Positions 51,662 to 60,895 are shown, counted from the first letter of the stretch. The stretch: DNA of 64,000 bases from Actinomadura mexicana (GCF_900188105.1 NZ_FZNP01000011.1:186001-250000), one strand, 5' to 3'. Translations and numbers: made by a program. Notes: generated by a model not told the origin, from the letters alone.

Positions 51662-53251
51662 GTGGCTGACGAAGTCACGACGATCCCCGCACGGCTGGCC
51701 GCGCGTGTCGCGGCGGACCCGGACGCCCATCTGGCCGCGGCCGGTGGCGACTGGATGACGGTCGCCGAGGTCCAGGACCGCGCCCGCCGCCTGGCCACGG
51801 GCTTGCACGGACTCGGCGTCTCGCACGGTGACCGGGTCGCGTCGATCATGCCGAACCGGCCGGAGGCGATCGACCTGTTCTTCGCGTGCGCCGAGCTCGG
51901 TGCGGTCCAGGTACCGCTGAACGTGTTCCTGAAGGGCGAGTTCCTCCGCTACCAGCTGGCCGATGCCGACCCGAGCGTCCTGGTCGTGGACGCCGCCGCG
52001 TTCGACATGGCGACCCGGCTGGTGTCGGGCTCGGGGATGGACATCCGCGTCGTGGCACTCGACGACACCGACGGCGACCCCGGCGCCGGCGTCGTCGCGT
52101 TCCAGGACCTCGCCCTGCCCCCGGAGCGGACGTGGCCCGACCCGGGCCCGGACTCGCTGCTCAGCATCCTGTACACGTCGGGGACGACGGGACTGCCCAA
52201 GGGCTGCATGATCAACCAGGGCTACTTCCTGCACATGCCCAAGGCGCACATGAGGTTCGGGTGGTTCAAGCCGTCGGACACCTCGATCACCACCCTGCCG
52301 CTCTACCACGGCTTCGGCCTGAGCGCCCTCATGGACGCGCTCGTGGCGGGGTGCCGGGTGGCCTTCGAGCCCGAGTTCAGTGCCTCGACCCTGATCGCCC
52401 GCGCCCGGGAGGTCGGCGCCACCCAGCTGTGGGCCGTCGGGGCCATCGGGGCGGCCCTCCTGGCCACACCCGCCGGTGACGCGGACAGGGACCACGAGCT
52501 GGAGCGGGCCGTCTTCATCCCGATGGCGCCCGTACCCCAGCACGAATTCGAACGCCGCTTCGGCGTCCACGTGCTGGCCGAGGGCTACGGCCAGACCGAG
52601 GTCCTGCCCGCCACGATGGACGGCGTCCGGGAGGGCCGCGACCGCCCCAGCTGCGGCAAGGCGCTGCCCTGGCTGGACGTCCAGGTCGTCGACGACGGCG
52701 ACAGAGTGCGGCCGGCCGGCGAGGTGGGGGAGATCGTCGTCCGGCCGCTCGAACCGTACTCGATCTTCTCCGGGTACTGGCGCAACGAGGCCGCCACGAT
52801 GGACGCCTGGCGGAACCTGTGGCACCACACAGGCGACCTCGGCAGCTTCGACGAGGAGGGCACGCTCCACTTCGTCGACCGGAAGAAGGACGCCCTCCGC
52901 AGGCGGGGGGAGAACGTGTCCTCGGTCGAACTGGAGGCGGCGATCGTCCGGCACCCCGGCATCGTCCAGGCGGCGGTCCACGCGGCGCCGTCCGAACTGT
53001 CCGAGGACGAGATCAAGGCGTGCCTGGTGTTCGAGCCGGGCGCCGACCCCGCTCCGGAGGAGCTGTTCGAGTACTTCCGCGAGAACCTCCCGTACTACGC
53101 CGTGCCGCGGTACGTCGAGGTGATGGACGAGCTGCCCGTCAACGCCATGGGCCGTGTCCAGAAGCACAAGCTCCGCGAGGCGTGGAACACGCCCGGCACG
53201 CTGGACTTCCAGGACTTGGGGCTGACCATCGAGAAGAGCTCGCGCCGGTGA
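51662..53251 (+). CDS. Acyl-CoA ligase (AMP-forming), CaiC/FadD type
   Basis: 529 residues from GTG 51662 (GAGGAGG 6 nt upstream). ANL motifs: A3 ILYTSGTTGLPKGCM (about 173), A5 LAEGYGQTEVLPATM, A7 HTGDLGSFDEEGTLHFVDRKKD with A8 RRRGENVSSVELEAAI, and A10 VNAMGRVQKHKLRE with the catalytic Lys. It activates a carboxylate to its CoA thioester. It is the first gene of an eight-gene run in one direction. The neighbouring second ligase is a clear paralogue (about the same motifs and length), suggesting two related carboxylates or a specialised pair. Confidence 0.87.
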   Translation: MADEVTTIPARLAARVAADPDAHLAAAGGDWMTVAEVQDRARRLATGLHGLGVSHGDRVASIMPNRPEAIDLFFACAELGAVQVPLNVFLKGEFLRYQLADADPSVLVVDAAAFDMATRLVSGSGMDIRVVALDDTDGDPGAGVVAFQDLALPPERTWPDPGPDSLLSILYTSGTTGLPKGCMINQGYFLHMPKAHMRFGWFKPSDTSITTLPLYHGFGLSALMDALVAGCRVAFEPEFSASTLIARAREVGATQLWAVGAIGAALLATPAGDADRDHELERAVFIPMAPVPQHEFERRFGVHVLAEGYGQTEVLPATMDGVREGRDRPSCGKALPWLDVQVVDDGDRVRPAGEVGEIVVRPLEPYSIFSGYWRNEAATMDAWRNLWHHTGDLGSFDEEGTLHFVDRKKDALRRRGENVSSVELEAAIVRHPGIVQAAVHAAPSELSEDEIKACLVFEPGADPAPEELFEYFRENLPYYAVPRYVEVMDELPVNAMGRVQKHKLREAWNTPGTLDFQDLGLTIEKSSRR

Positions 53252-53274
53252 GCGGTCGGGCTGGAGACCAGGGA

Positions 53275-54894
53275 GTGACCGTGGACGACTACGGTGCGGC
53301 GGCCTTGACGCAGACCACGGTCGACGCGGAGTTCCGGCGGCGGCTCGAAGCGGAACCGGACAGCCCGTTCGTCCGCTGCGGCCCCGACCGGCGCACCTTC
53401 GCCGACCTCGACGACCGCACCGACCGGCTGGCGGCGGGCTTCCTTCGCCTGGGCATCGGTCCGGGAGACATGGTCGCCACCCTCCTTCCCAACTGCATCG
53501 AGACCGTCGAGATCATGCTGGCCGCCGCCAAGCTCGGCGTGGTCCAGGTGCCGCTCAACTACTACCTGAAGGGCGACTTCCTCACCTATCAGCTCAACGA
53601 CTGCGGTGCGTCGGTCCTGGTGACGGACGAGGGGGGCTACGACGCCGCACGCGGCCTGCTCGGCGCGACCGGCATCCGGCACACCCTGCTGGTGGACGAG
53701 CCGCAGGCGGGGACGCTGCCGTACGGCGAGCTGCTGGCCGGACGCGGCAGGCCGGAGCACGTGTCCGCGCCGGGCGACATGCTCGCGATCATGTACACGT
53801 CCGGGACCACCGCCGCCGCGAAGGGCTGCATGCTCGGCTCCGGCTACTACGTGGCGGTCGGGAGGGCCTACGGGGTGCGCGGATGGGTCGTCCCGGGGGA
53901 CCGGATGTTCACCGGCTTCCCGATGTTCCACACCAGCGGGCAGATGGTCGCGTTCATGTCGGCGCTGGTGAACGACGCGACCATCAGCATCGCACCGGAG
54001 TTCCATGCCTCGACGTTCATCGCCGACGCGGCGGCCGACGGCGCCAGCCTGCTCGTGGGGGTCGGGCCGATGGCCCACATGCTGCTGGCGCAGTCGCCGC
54101 GGCCCGACGACGCCGCCCACCGGTTCCGTCTCGCCGTGTGGGTCCCGCTGGGGGAGCCCGAGCAGCGCGCCTTCGAAGAGCGATTCGGCACACCCGTGAT
54201 GTCCGAGGGCTACGGGCAGACCGAGTGCGTGCCGATCACCAACAGCGCGCCCGGCGGCTTCCGGGACCGGGCGACGTCGGGAATCGTCTCGCCGCTCCTT
54301 GAGGTGCGCATCGTGGACGACGCCGACGACGAGGTGCCGCTCGGCGAGGCCGGGGAGATCGTCGTCCGGCCCAAGGTGCCCAACGCGATGTACGCGGGCT
54401 ACTGGAAGAAGCCCGAGATCACCACCGCGACCTGGCGGAACCTCTGGCACCACACGGGCGACCACGGGCGGATGGACGCCAACGGCTGTGTGACGTTCGT
54501 GGACCGGAAGAAGGACGTCCTGCGCCGTCGCGGCGAGAACGTCTCCGCGCTCGCCCTTGAGAACACCATCCGGCGGCACCCCGCCGTCAGGGACGTCGCC
54601 GTGTCCGGAGTCCCGGCGGACGTGGGCGACGAGGAGATCAAGGCGAGCATCGTCCTGGCGGAAGGTTCGGAGCTCACGCCCGAGGGCTTCTTCGAGTTCA
54701 TCCGCTGGGAGGTCCCGTACTTCGCCGTGCCCCGGTACGTCGACATCCGGGCCGAGCTCCCGGTGAACGCGCTCAGCCGCGTGATGAAGCACGTCCTGCG
54801 GGACGAGGGCGTCACCGGTGCCATGTGGGACCTCCCCGGGCTCGGGCTCGTCGCGAGCCGCCATGACCGGCGGCCCGAGGGGGCCTCGGCGTGA
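53275..54894 (+). CDS. Acyl-CoA ligase (AMP-forming), paralogue of the preceding gene
   Basis: 539 residues from GTG 53275; GTG 53281 (better spaced to AGGGAG) and GTG 53248 (overlapping the previous stop) are alternatives. Motifs: A3 IMYTSGTTAAAKGCM, where the usual Gly-Leu-Pro before the Lys is Ala-Ala-Ala, A5 MSEGYGQTECVPITN, HTGDHGRMDANGCVTFVDRKKD, RRRGENVSALALENTI and A10 VNALSRVMKHVLRDE. The C-terminal Lys is present but the preceding Gly is Ser. The relaxed P-loop is unusual and could slow adenylation or shift specificity. It overlaps the next gene by 4 nt. Confidence 0.85.
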   Translation: MTVDDYGAAALTQTTVDAEFRRRLEAEPDSPFVRCGPDRRTFADLDDRTDRLAAGFLRLGIGPGDMVATLLPNCIETVEIMLAAAKLGVVQVPLNYYLKGDFLTYQLNDCGASVLVTDEGGYDAARGLLGATGIRHTLLVDEPQAGTLPYGELLAGRGRPEHVSAPGDMLAIMYTSGTTAAAKGCMLGSGYYVAVGRAYGVRGWVVPGDRMFTGFPMFHTSGQMVAFMSALVNDATISIAPEFHASTFIADAAADGASLLVGVGPMAHMLLAQSPRPDDAAHRFRLAVWVPLGEPEQRAFEERFGTPVMSEGYGQTECVPITNSAPGGFRDRATSGIVSPLLEVRIVDDADDEVPLGEAGEIVVRPKVPNAMYAGYWKKPEITTATWRNLWHHTGDHGRMDANGCVTFVDRKKDVLRRRGENVSALALENTIRRHPAVRDVAVSGVPADVGDEEIKASIVLAEGSELTPEGFFEFIRWEVPYFAVPRYVDIRAELPVNALSRVMKHVLRDEGVTGAMWDLPGLGLVASRHDRRPEGASA

Positions 54895-55775
54895 CCGCGC
54901 GGGACGGGGACGTGCTCGTCGAGCGGCAGGGCCACGTGATGCTGGTGCGGCTGAACCGCCCGCACCGCCACAACGCCATCGGCGGGACGATCCTCCGCGA
55001 CCTCGCCGCCGCCTTCGGCGAGGCGGCGGACGACGACGACGTTCACGTGGTCGTCACGACCGGTGCCGGCGACAGCTTCTGCGTGGGGGCCGACGCCGCG
55101 GAGCTGGCGGGCGGCCCGCGGCCGCCCGCCCGCGAGTTGCTGTCCGGTGACCGCATCGGAGGCGAGACGGGACTGGCGCCGCTCACCGAACGGCAGCGGA
55201 GCGCCGACCGGCTCGGGAACGCCGGGCGCTGGACGGAGCGGATGTGGGCCCTGGAGAAGCCGACGATCGCGGCGGTCAACGGGCCCGCCGTCGGTGGCGG
55301 CTTCGGCGTGGCGCTGCTCCACGACGTGCTGATCGCCGGGGCCTCGGCGCGGCTGGGCACCGGGTTCGCCCCGATCGGGCTCTCGCCCGAGCTCGGCATC
55401 AGCCTGTTGCTCCCGCGCGTCGTCGGCCTGTCGGCCGCCGCGGAGCTGCTGTTCACCGGGCGCCTGCTCGACGCGTCCGAGGCGCGGGAGCTGAGGCTGG
55501 TCTCCCGGGTGGTGCCCGACGAGGAACTGCTGGAGCACGCCATGGAGCTGGCGGCCCGGATCGCCGCCATGCCGCCGCTCGGCGTCCTGGCCACCAAGCG
55601 GCTGCTCCGCGCCTCGTTCGCCGACGGCATGGCGGACCAGTTGCGGGCCGAGTACGCGAGCCACCTCGTGCTGTTCGACCATCCGGACACCCATGCCGCC
55701 ATGGACGCCCTGGCCGAGCGGCTCGCGAGCGGACGCCGCGACCGGCCCGGCGCCACTTCCGAGGTGCGTCCGTGA
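54891..55775 (+). CDS. Crotonase-family enoyl-CoA hydratase/isomerase
   Basis: 294 residues from GTG 54891 (GTGA overlap). Crotonase motifs: VTTGAGDSFCVGADAAEL, AAVNGPAVGGGFGVALLHD and GFAPIGLSPELGISLLLPRVVG. The first hydratase Glu is Gly (GGGFGVA) and the second site has TGF, but a Glu is present in SPELG, the place used by isomerases. A Gly/Pro-rich insert (GGPRPPARELLSGDRIGG) makes it longer than the usual 255-265 residues. Probably a double-bond isomerase or a specialised hydratase for bulky substrates. Confidence 0.82.
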   Translation: MTARDGDVLVERQGHVMLVRLNRPHRHNAIGGTILRDLAAAFGEAADDDDVHVVVTTGAGDSFCVGADAAELAGGPRPPARELLSGDRIGGETGLAPLTERQRSADRLGNAGRWTERMWALEKPTIAAVNGPAVGGGFGVALLHDVLIAGASARLGTGFAPIGLSPELGISLLLPRVVGLSAAAELLFTGRLLDASEARELRLVSRVVPDEELLEHAMELAARIAAMPPLGVLATKRLLRASFADGMADQLRAEYASHLVLFDHPDTHAAMDALAERLASGRRDRPGATSEVRP

Positions 55776-56851
55776 GCCCGGCGGAGGAGCGGTGGCCGGG
55801 GAGCGTGCTCGAATCCTGGCGTGACCTGGTCCTCACCGACGAGCGTCGTGAGCTGACCGAGACGGTGCGCCGCCATCTCGGGGGCGGATTCCCGCTGGAG
55901 GCCGTCCGTGCGTGCTTCGCCGGCTCGCAGCCCGAGGGTGCCTGGGCCGCGGTGTCCGGTGCCGAGTACACGTCCATCGGACTGCCCGAGTGGGCGGGCG
56001 GCCTCGGGACGCTCGTGGACGCGGCCGCGCTGCTCGAGGCCGCGGGGGAGGTGCTCGTCCCCGCACCGCTGCTGGCCACGGCGATGTCGCTGCAGACACT
56101 GTCGCAGGCCGGCGGGGTGCTTCCGCTCGACCCCGCGCGTCCGGCGGCGCTCGCGGTGGCGGACGGCGTCAGCGGACCGGGACGCCCCGCCATCGGGCGC
56201 CTGGTCGTCCTCGACGGCGTCCTCGCCGAGCGGCTCACCGTCGTGGTGCCGCGAGAGCAGGGGGTGACCGTCGCGCAGTTCGACGCCGCGGCCCTCGGCC
56301 CGGCCGAGGTCCACCGGCACGTGGACCCGAGCCGGCCCGTGGCCGTCTTCGACGCGGGAGAAACGCCGCCGCTGTCGCACGCGGACGACCCGCGGCCGCT
56401 CGACGCCGTGCTGGCGCCCGCGCGCACGGCCGTCGCGGCGGACCTGACCGGCACGGCGGCGGGGGCGCTGGACCGGGCCGTGCGCCATGCGCTCGACCGC
56501 GAGCAGTTCGGGCGGAAGATCGGCGCTTTCCAGGCGGTGAAGCATCGGCTCGCCGACGTGTACGTCGCGGTGGAGCGCGCTCGGTCGCTCACCCGGGCGG
56601 CGGCCGTCGCCCTCGCGGGGGCGTCCGCGCCCTCGGGGGCCGAGCTGTCGCTCCTGGCGAAGGCGGCGGCGTCGGAGGCGGCGGTCGACGCCTCCCGCGC
56701 GCTCGTGCAGGTGCTCGGCGCGATGGGGATGACCTTCGAGTCGGACGCGCACCTGTTCTTCCGGCGGGCTCAGCAGACCGCGCCGTTCCTGGGCTCGGCG
56801 GCCGTCTGCTACCGGCGGGCCGTGGCGGCGCGGCGGGGGGTGCCCGCATGA
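55772..56851 (+). CDS. Acyl-CoA dehydrogenase, small-type subunit
   Basis: 359 residues from GTG 55772 (GTGA overlap). The ACAD C-terminal half is clear (HALDREQFGRKIGAFQAVKHRLADVYVA in parts, and VLGAMGMTFESDAHLFFRRAQQ). The middle lacks the TEPxxGSD FAD loop and is made of Ala-rich short strands. It is the third such small subunit in the window, again placed directly before a full-length ACAD with an overlap, supporting a heteromeric enzyme. Confidence 0.82.
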   Translation: MSPAEERWPGSVLESWRDLVLTDERRELTETVRRHLGGGFPLEAVRACFAGSQPEGAWAAVSGAEYTSIGLPEWAGGLGTLVDAAALLEAAGEVLVPAPLLATAMSLQTLSQAGGVLPLDPARPAALAVADGVSGPGRPAIGRLVVLDGVLAERLTVVVPREQGVTVAQFDAAALGPAEVHRHVDPSRPVAVFDAGETPPLSHADDPRPLDAVLAPARTAVAADLTGTAAGALDRAVRHALDREQFGRKIGAFQAVKHRLADVYVAVERARSLTRAAAVALAGASAPSGAELSLLAKAAASEAAVDASRALVQVLGAMGMTFESDAHLFFRRAQQTAPFLGSAAVCYRRAVAARRGVPA

Positions 56852-57951
56852 GCGACGTCCTGGCCGAGTACGCCGCCTTCCTCGCCGGCGTGCTGCCCGA
56901 TGACTACGCCGAGCGCGTGGACCACTACCGTCACGACGACCGGCTCCGTACCGACTTCCAGGTCGCCCAGTTCGAAGCGGGCTGGCTGGTGCCGGACTGG
57001 GAGCCGGGCCTCGGTGGCCGCTCCCTCGCGCCGGGCGATGCCCTCTCGGTGCGGATCGAGGGCGCCCGGCGCCGGGTGCCGCGGCTCCACAACGTCCAGG
57101 GCGTCGGCGTGGTCGCGCCCGGCCTGCGCCGATTCGGCACGCCGCAGCAGCAGGACCGGCTCCTGCGGCCGGTCCTGCGAGGCGACGAATGGTGGGCGCT
57201 CGGGATGTCCGAGCCCGGCTCCGGCTCGGACCTGGCCTCCATGCGAACTCAGGCGTGGCGGGAGGGCGCGGACTTCGTCGTCACGGGCGCCAAGATCTGG
57301 ACGACTCAGGCCCACCAGTCCCGCTGGGCCACGCTCTACGCGCGGACCGACCCCGACGCCCGCCGGCACGCGGGCATCTCGTGCCTCATCCTCGACCTCC
57401 ACTCCCCGGGCGTCGACATCCGGCCGATCCCGCGGGCGGCCGACTCGGTCGACGCGTTCTGCGAGGTGTTCCTGGACGAGGTACGGATTCCGGCGGAGGG
57501 TCTCCTAGGTCCGCTCAACGAGGGCTGGCGCGTCGCGTCGGAGAGCCTGGAGCACGAGCGCGACATGATCTGGGTCGGCAACTGGCTGGAGATCGAGCAG
57601 GCCGTGGACCCCTTGCTCAGGAGCGGCACTCTCGACGACGAGCAGCTCACCGGGCTCGGCCGCCTCCTTGCGGACTCCGAGGCGATCCGGTTCACCGGGC
57701 TCCGCAGCGTCTTCGAGCGGATGGCCGGCCGGGAGGCCCCGGAGTTCCTCGTCCTCAAGGCGTTCGGGTCGGAGACCGCGCAGCGGGCCACGCGGTTCGC
57801 GATGGAGGCGGCGGGTCCCGACGGGCTCACCGACCCGCAGCTGATCGAGGACCGCATCGAGTCGCTCGGCGCCACGATCTACGGCGGGACGTCGGAGATC
57901 CAGCGCGACATCATCGGCGAGCGCGTGCTGGGGCTGCCGCGGAACCGCTGA
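56848..57951 (+). CDS. Acyl-CoA dehydrogenase, large-type subunit
   Basis: 367 residues; ATG 56848 overlaps the previous stop (ATGA). Full ACAD: WWALGMSEPGSGSDLASMRT (FAD loop), FVVTGAKIWTTQAHQSRWATL, VFLDEVRIPAEGLLGPLNEGW and the terminal ATIYGGTSEIQRDIIGERVLGLPRNR (in parts). Partner of the preceding small subunit. Confidence 0.87.
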   Translation: MSDVLAEYAAFLAGVLPDDYAERVDHYRHDDRLRTDFQVAQFEAGWLVPDWEPGLGGRSLAPGDALSVRIEGARRRVPRLHNVQGVGVVAPGLRRFGTPQQQDRLLRPVLRGDEWWALGMSEPGSGSDLASMRTQAWREGADFVVTGAKIWTTQAHQSRWATLYARTDPDARRHAGISCLILDLHSPGVDIRPIPRAADSVDAFCEVFLDEVRIPAEGLLGPLNEGWRVASESLEHERDMIWVGNWLEIEQAVDPLLRSGTLDDEQLTGLGRLLADSEAIRFTGLRSVFERMAGREAPEFLVLKAFGSETAQRATRFAMEAAGPDGLTDPQLIEDRIESLGATIYGGTSEIQRDIIGERVLGLPRNR

Positions 57952-57962
57952 AGGGGCACGAC

Positions 57963-58739
57963 ATGAGCTACGAGACCATCGCGGTGCACGCCGACGGGCC
58001 CGTCCTGCACGTGGCACTGCACCGCCCGGACCGGCTGAACGCGTTCGATCGGACGATGACCGGTGAGCTGACCGAGCTGTGGCGCGGCACGGCGCGGGAC
58101 CGGTCGGTACGCGTCGTGGTCCTCACCGGCACCGGGCGCGCGTTCTGCTCCGGAGCGGACATGGGGGACCTGGCGGGCGAGCGCGGCCCCCGCGGGGCCG
58201 GCGTGGACGACGAGCTGGCGTTCCTGCCCGGACCGCACCTGGACGTGCCGGTGATCGTGGCCGTCAACGGGATCTGCGCCGGAGGCGGCCTGCACTTCGT
58301 GGCGGACGCGGACATCGTGATCGCCTCCGAGTCCGCGGCTTTCGTCGACCCGCACGTGTCGGTGGGGCAGGTGAGCGCGCTCGAGCCGGTTTCGCTGGCG
58401 CTCCGCGTCCCGATCCCCCGGCTGCTGCGCCTGGCCCTCCTCGGCCGGGGCGAGCGGCTCGACGCCGCCGCGGCGCTGGCGTGCGACCTGGTCAGCGAGG
58501 TCGTCCCCGGCGTGGACCTGCTCCAGCGTGCACGCGAGCTGGCCGCTCTGGTGGCGGCGAACTCACCGGCGGCCGTCGCGGCCACCCGTGGAGCGCTGCG
58601 GTCGCTGGAGGGGAGGCTCCTGCGGTCGTCGATGGAGGAGGGCTGGCAGACGATCATGGACCACTGGCGGCACCCGGACTCGGCCGAAGGCCCCCGCGCC
58701 TTCGCCGAGCGGCGGGCGCCCCGCTGGGCGGGGGACTGA
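57963..58739 (+). CDS. Crotonase-family protein (enoyl-CoA hydratase-like)
   Basis: 258 residues from ATG 57963 (AAGGGG upstream). Crotonase fold: VVLTGTGRAFCSGADMGDLAG, IVAVNGICAGGGLHFVADADIVIAS and AAFVDPHVSVGQVSALEPVSLAL. The two standard Glu positions are His (GGLHFVA) and His (DPHVS), so it is not a classical hydratase. The DPHVSxG motif marks a distinct actinobacterial crotonase group of unproven activity. It sits between an ACAD and a luciferase-like oxidoreductase in the same operon. Confidence 0.8.
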   Translation: MSYETIAVHADGPVLHVALHRPDRLNAFDRTMTGELTELWRGTARDRSVRVVVLTGTGRAFCSGADMGDLAGERGPRGAGVDDELAFLPGPHLDVPVIVAVNGICAGGGLHFVADADIVIASESAAFVDPHVSVGQVSALEPVSLALRVPIPRLLRLALLGRGERLDAAAALACDLVSEVVPGVDLLQRARELAALVAANSPAAVAATRGALRSLEGRLLRSSMEEGWQTIMDHWRHPDSAEGPRAFAERRAPRWAGD

Positions 58740-58757
58740 GCGAGTGGTGGCCGGACC

Positions 58758-59729
58758 ATGAGGCGGATCGGGCTCACCCTGCCGATCGGCGAGGAGCCCC
58801 TCGGCGAGCTGCCCGGAATCCTGGCGGACGTGGCCGCGGCGGGGTACACCGACGTCTGGACGAGCGAGCTGACCGCCGCGGACGCGTTCGCCCCGCTGAC
58901 GGTGGCGGCCCTGTCCCAGCCCGGGCTCCGGGTCGGGACGTCGATCGCCGGCGTCTTCACCCGAAGCCCCGCGCTGCTGGCGATGCAGGCGCTCGGCCTC
59001 GCCGAGCTGAGCACCGCGCCGATCCGCCTCGGCATCGGCACCTCGAGCGAGAACATGGTCACCCGGTGGCACGGCGCGGAGTTCGAGCGGCCCTATGGCC
59101 GGATGCGCGACACGATCCGGTTCCTGCGGCGGGCCTTCGAGGGCGAGCGGGTCGCGTTCGAGTCGGACACCATCCGCATCGACGGCTTCCGCCTGGGGAG
59201 GACGCCCCCGCACCGGCCCCGGATCCTGGTCGCCGCGCTCCGGGAGCGCATGCTGCGGCTGGCGGGTGCGGAGGGCGACGGCGTGATCCTCAACTGGCTG
59301 AGCGCCGACGACGTGCGCACCGTGCTCCCCTTCGTGCTCGACGCGAATCCCGGCGCCGAGGTCGTGGCGCGGCTGTTCACCGTCTGCGCCGAGGACCTCG
59401 GCGCGGCCCGCGACCTGGCGCGGCCGCTCGTGGCGGCCTACCTGAGCACCGGTGTCTACGGCGCCTACCACCGCTGGCTCGGCCGCGGGCCGGCGCTGGA
59501 GCCGATGTGGCGGTCCTGGCGGGCGGGGGACCGGCGCGCCGCCGTGGCCGCCGTGCCGGACTCGGTGATCGACGAGCTGTTCCTCACCGGCACCGAGGAG
59601 GACGTCCGGGCCGGGCTCGCGGCTTACGTGGCCGCCGGCGTCACGGTGCCGGTGGTGTCGGTGATCGGCACGGATCCGGCCGCCGTGCGGCGCCGGGCAC
59701 TCGCGCTCGGTGCCCCGTGCGGGGCCTAG
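58758..59729 (+). CDS. Luciferase-like F420-dependent oxidoreductase
   Basis: 323 residues from ATG 58758. LLM barrel: MRRIGLTLPIGEEPLGELPG, TDVWTSELTAADAFAPLTVAA, RVGTSIAGVFTRSPALLAMQALGLAEL (in parts), APIRLGIGTSSENMV and RPRILVAALRERMLRLAG, GVILNWLSADDV. These last two are typical of F420-dependent LLM enzymes of the TIGR03617/TIGR03559 kind. Last gene of the operon that begins at 51662. Probably reduces or oxidises a ring carbonyl/alcohol or enoyl group. Confidence 0.82.
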   Translation: MRRIGLTLPIGEEPLGELPGILADVAAAGYTDVWTSELTAADAFAPLTVAALSQPGLRVGTSIAGVFTRSPALLAMQALGLAELSTAPIRLGIGTSSENMVTRWHGAEFERPYGRMRDTIRFLRRAFEGERVAFESDTIRIDGFRLGRTPPHRPRILVAALRERMLRLAGAEGDGVILNWLSADDVRTVLPFVLDANPGAEVVARLFTVCAEDLGAARDLARPLVAAYLSTGVYGAYHRWLGRGPALEPMWRSWRAGDRRAAVAAVPDSVIDELFLTGTEEDVRAGLAAYVAAGVTVPVVSVIGTDPAAVRRRALALGAPCGA

Positions 59730-59846
59730 ATCCTGATCTTGCGGATGTCCCAGGAGAACGGCTCCCGCAGCGGCACCACGCGCAGCACGCGCGGCAGCGC
59801 ACGCGGCCGGCGGTCCAGCGGTGGCGCGTGTCCGTGGGCAGTGTAG

Positions 59847-59862
59847 CCAGCCGACTGGTTAG
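59847..59862. promoter_or_regulatory. TetR operator candidate before the 59879 gene
   Basis: CCAGCCGACTGGTTAG fits 10 of 12 fixed positions. GGTAACCT follows and lies only about 10 bp from ATG 59879, so the transcript is probably leaderless and directly blocked by a bound repressor. Confidence 0.55.
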
Positions 59863-59878
59863 TTGGTAACCTGCCCGC

Positions 59879-60808
59879 ATGCTGCGTGATGTTCCTGTCG
59901 AGCAACCGGAGTCCGCCGCCCCGCACTGCGACTGGGTGTTCGTGTGCGCGCACCCGGGGGCGGTGATCTCGGTGTCCGTCCGCGGGGAGGGGCGGACGCG
60001 GGCGGCCCGGGTGGTGGCCTTCCTGGACTCCGGCCAGACCCTGTGGTCCGAATCGGGACCGGGCGGCGGCCGGAAGGACTTCGACATGGTGGTCGCGGAG
60101 GCCGCCGGGCGCTCCGCGCTGCGGATCGCGGTCGGCGCCCGGGAAGCGGGAGAGCCCGTGGAACTGGGTGGGGACGCGCGGCCTCGGCGGGCGGGCCGGA
60201 TCCCCCTGCTCCTCGACGTCGCGCTGGCGCCGCTGGCGCCGCCGGCCCGGCTCGGGGACGCGACCGGAGGCGGGGTGGCGGTGACCGCCCAGGCGCACCG
60301 CCTCACCGGCACTCTCGCGGTGGGCAGTGTGATCCACCGGGTCTCCGGTCAGGCGTGGTCGAGCCGGAGCCCGTTCGCGAGCACCGCCGTCCGCGCCGGA
60401 TCGCGCGTCCACGCGGTATTCCAGGACGATTCCGGTCTGTACGCGGCCCGCACCGATGCGGTGGCCGGCGGCCGGCTGGCGGCGCTCCAGCTTCACAACG
60501 CGATGAAGCGCCTGGACGTCCCGGCGATCCGGGTCGCGGGCCCCGAGCGCGGCGTCCCGTGGGGCGTGACATGTGAGCTGGGAACGGCGACCGTGGTCAC
60601 CGGTGCGCCGCGGCACTCCGAGGGCTACCAGCACGTGGCGTTCCTGCGTCCCGACGGCGGCTCGGACACGTGGGTCAGGGCCGGGTACACGCCGTTCGAC
60701 TTCGTGCGGGCCGGGAGGACCGGCCTCGGGCTGCTCGAGCACGTGACCCGCGTGCCGGGGCCCGAGCGGCCGGAGCCCGGGCCCCGGCTGCCCGACCCCT
60801 GGGACTGA
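59879..60808 (+). CDS. Beta-rich protein of unknown function (CrtC-like candidate)
   Basis: 309 residues from ATG 59879. No signal peptide or membrane helix. The sequence is a string of short beta strands with conserved-looking elements (RIPLLLDVALAPLAPPARLGD, HRLTGTLAVGSVIHRVSGQAWSS in parts, WVRAGYTPFDFVRAGRTGLG). The order 'LDVALAPLAPP ... GTLxVGSxxHRVSGQAWSS' recalls lipocalin-like/CrtC-type double barrels such as the product of 31538-32566, but I see no firm family. It has its own operator, so it belongs to the regulon. It may bind or isomerise an apolar substrate. Confidence 0.6.
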   Translation: MLRDVPVEQPESAAPHCDWVFVCAHPGAVISVSVRGEGRTRAARVVAFLDSGQTLWSESGPGGGRKDFDMVVAEAAGRSALRIAVGAREAGEPVELGGDARPRRAGRIPLLLDVALAPLAPPARLGDATGGGVAVTAQAHRLTGTLAVGSVIHRVSGQAWSSRSPFASTAVRAGSRVHAVFQDDSGLYAARTDAVAGGRLAALQLHNAMKRLDVPAIRVAGPERGVPWGVTCELGTATVVTGAPRHSEGYQHVAFLRPDGGSDTWVRAGYTPFDFVRAGRTGLGLLEHVTRVPGPERPEPGPRLPDPWD

Positions 60809-60895
60809 GCGCGGTCCGCGCCCGGCGGAGCGGGACGGCGCTCGGCCGGACCGCCGTGCCGCTTGACTTGCCGCCCCCTGTCTTGGTTCACTTAA

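Noticed and set aside
59726-60742. Minus-strand frame ending in PLREPFSWDIRKIRI
   Set aside because: The C-terminal peptide looks protein-like, but most of the frame is antisense to the 59879 gene and crosses its operator and start. It is perhaps a fragment of a lost gene at 59729-59830, too short to name.
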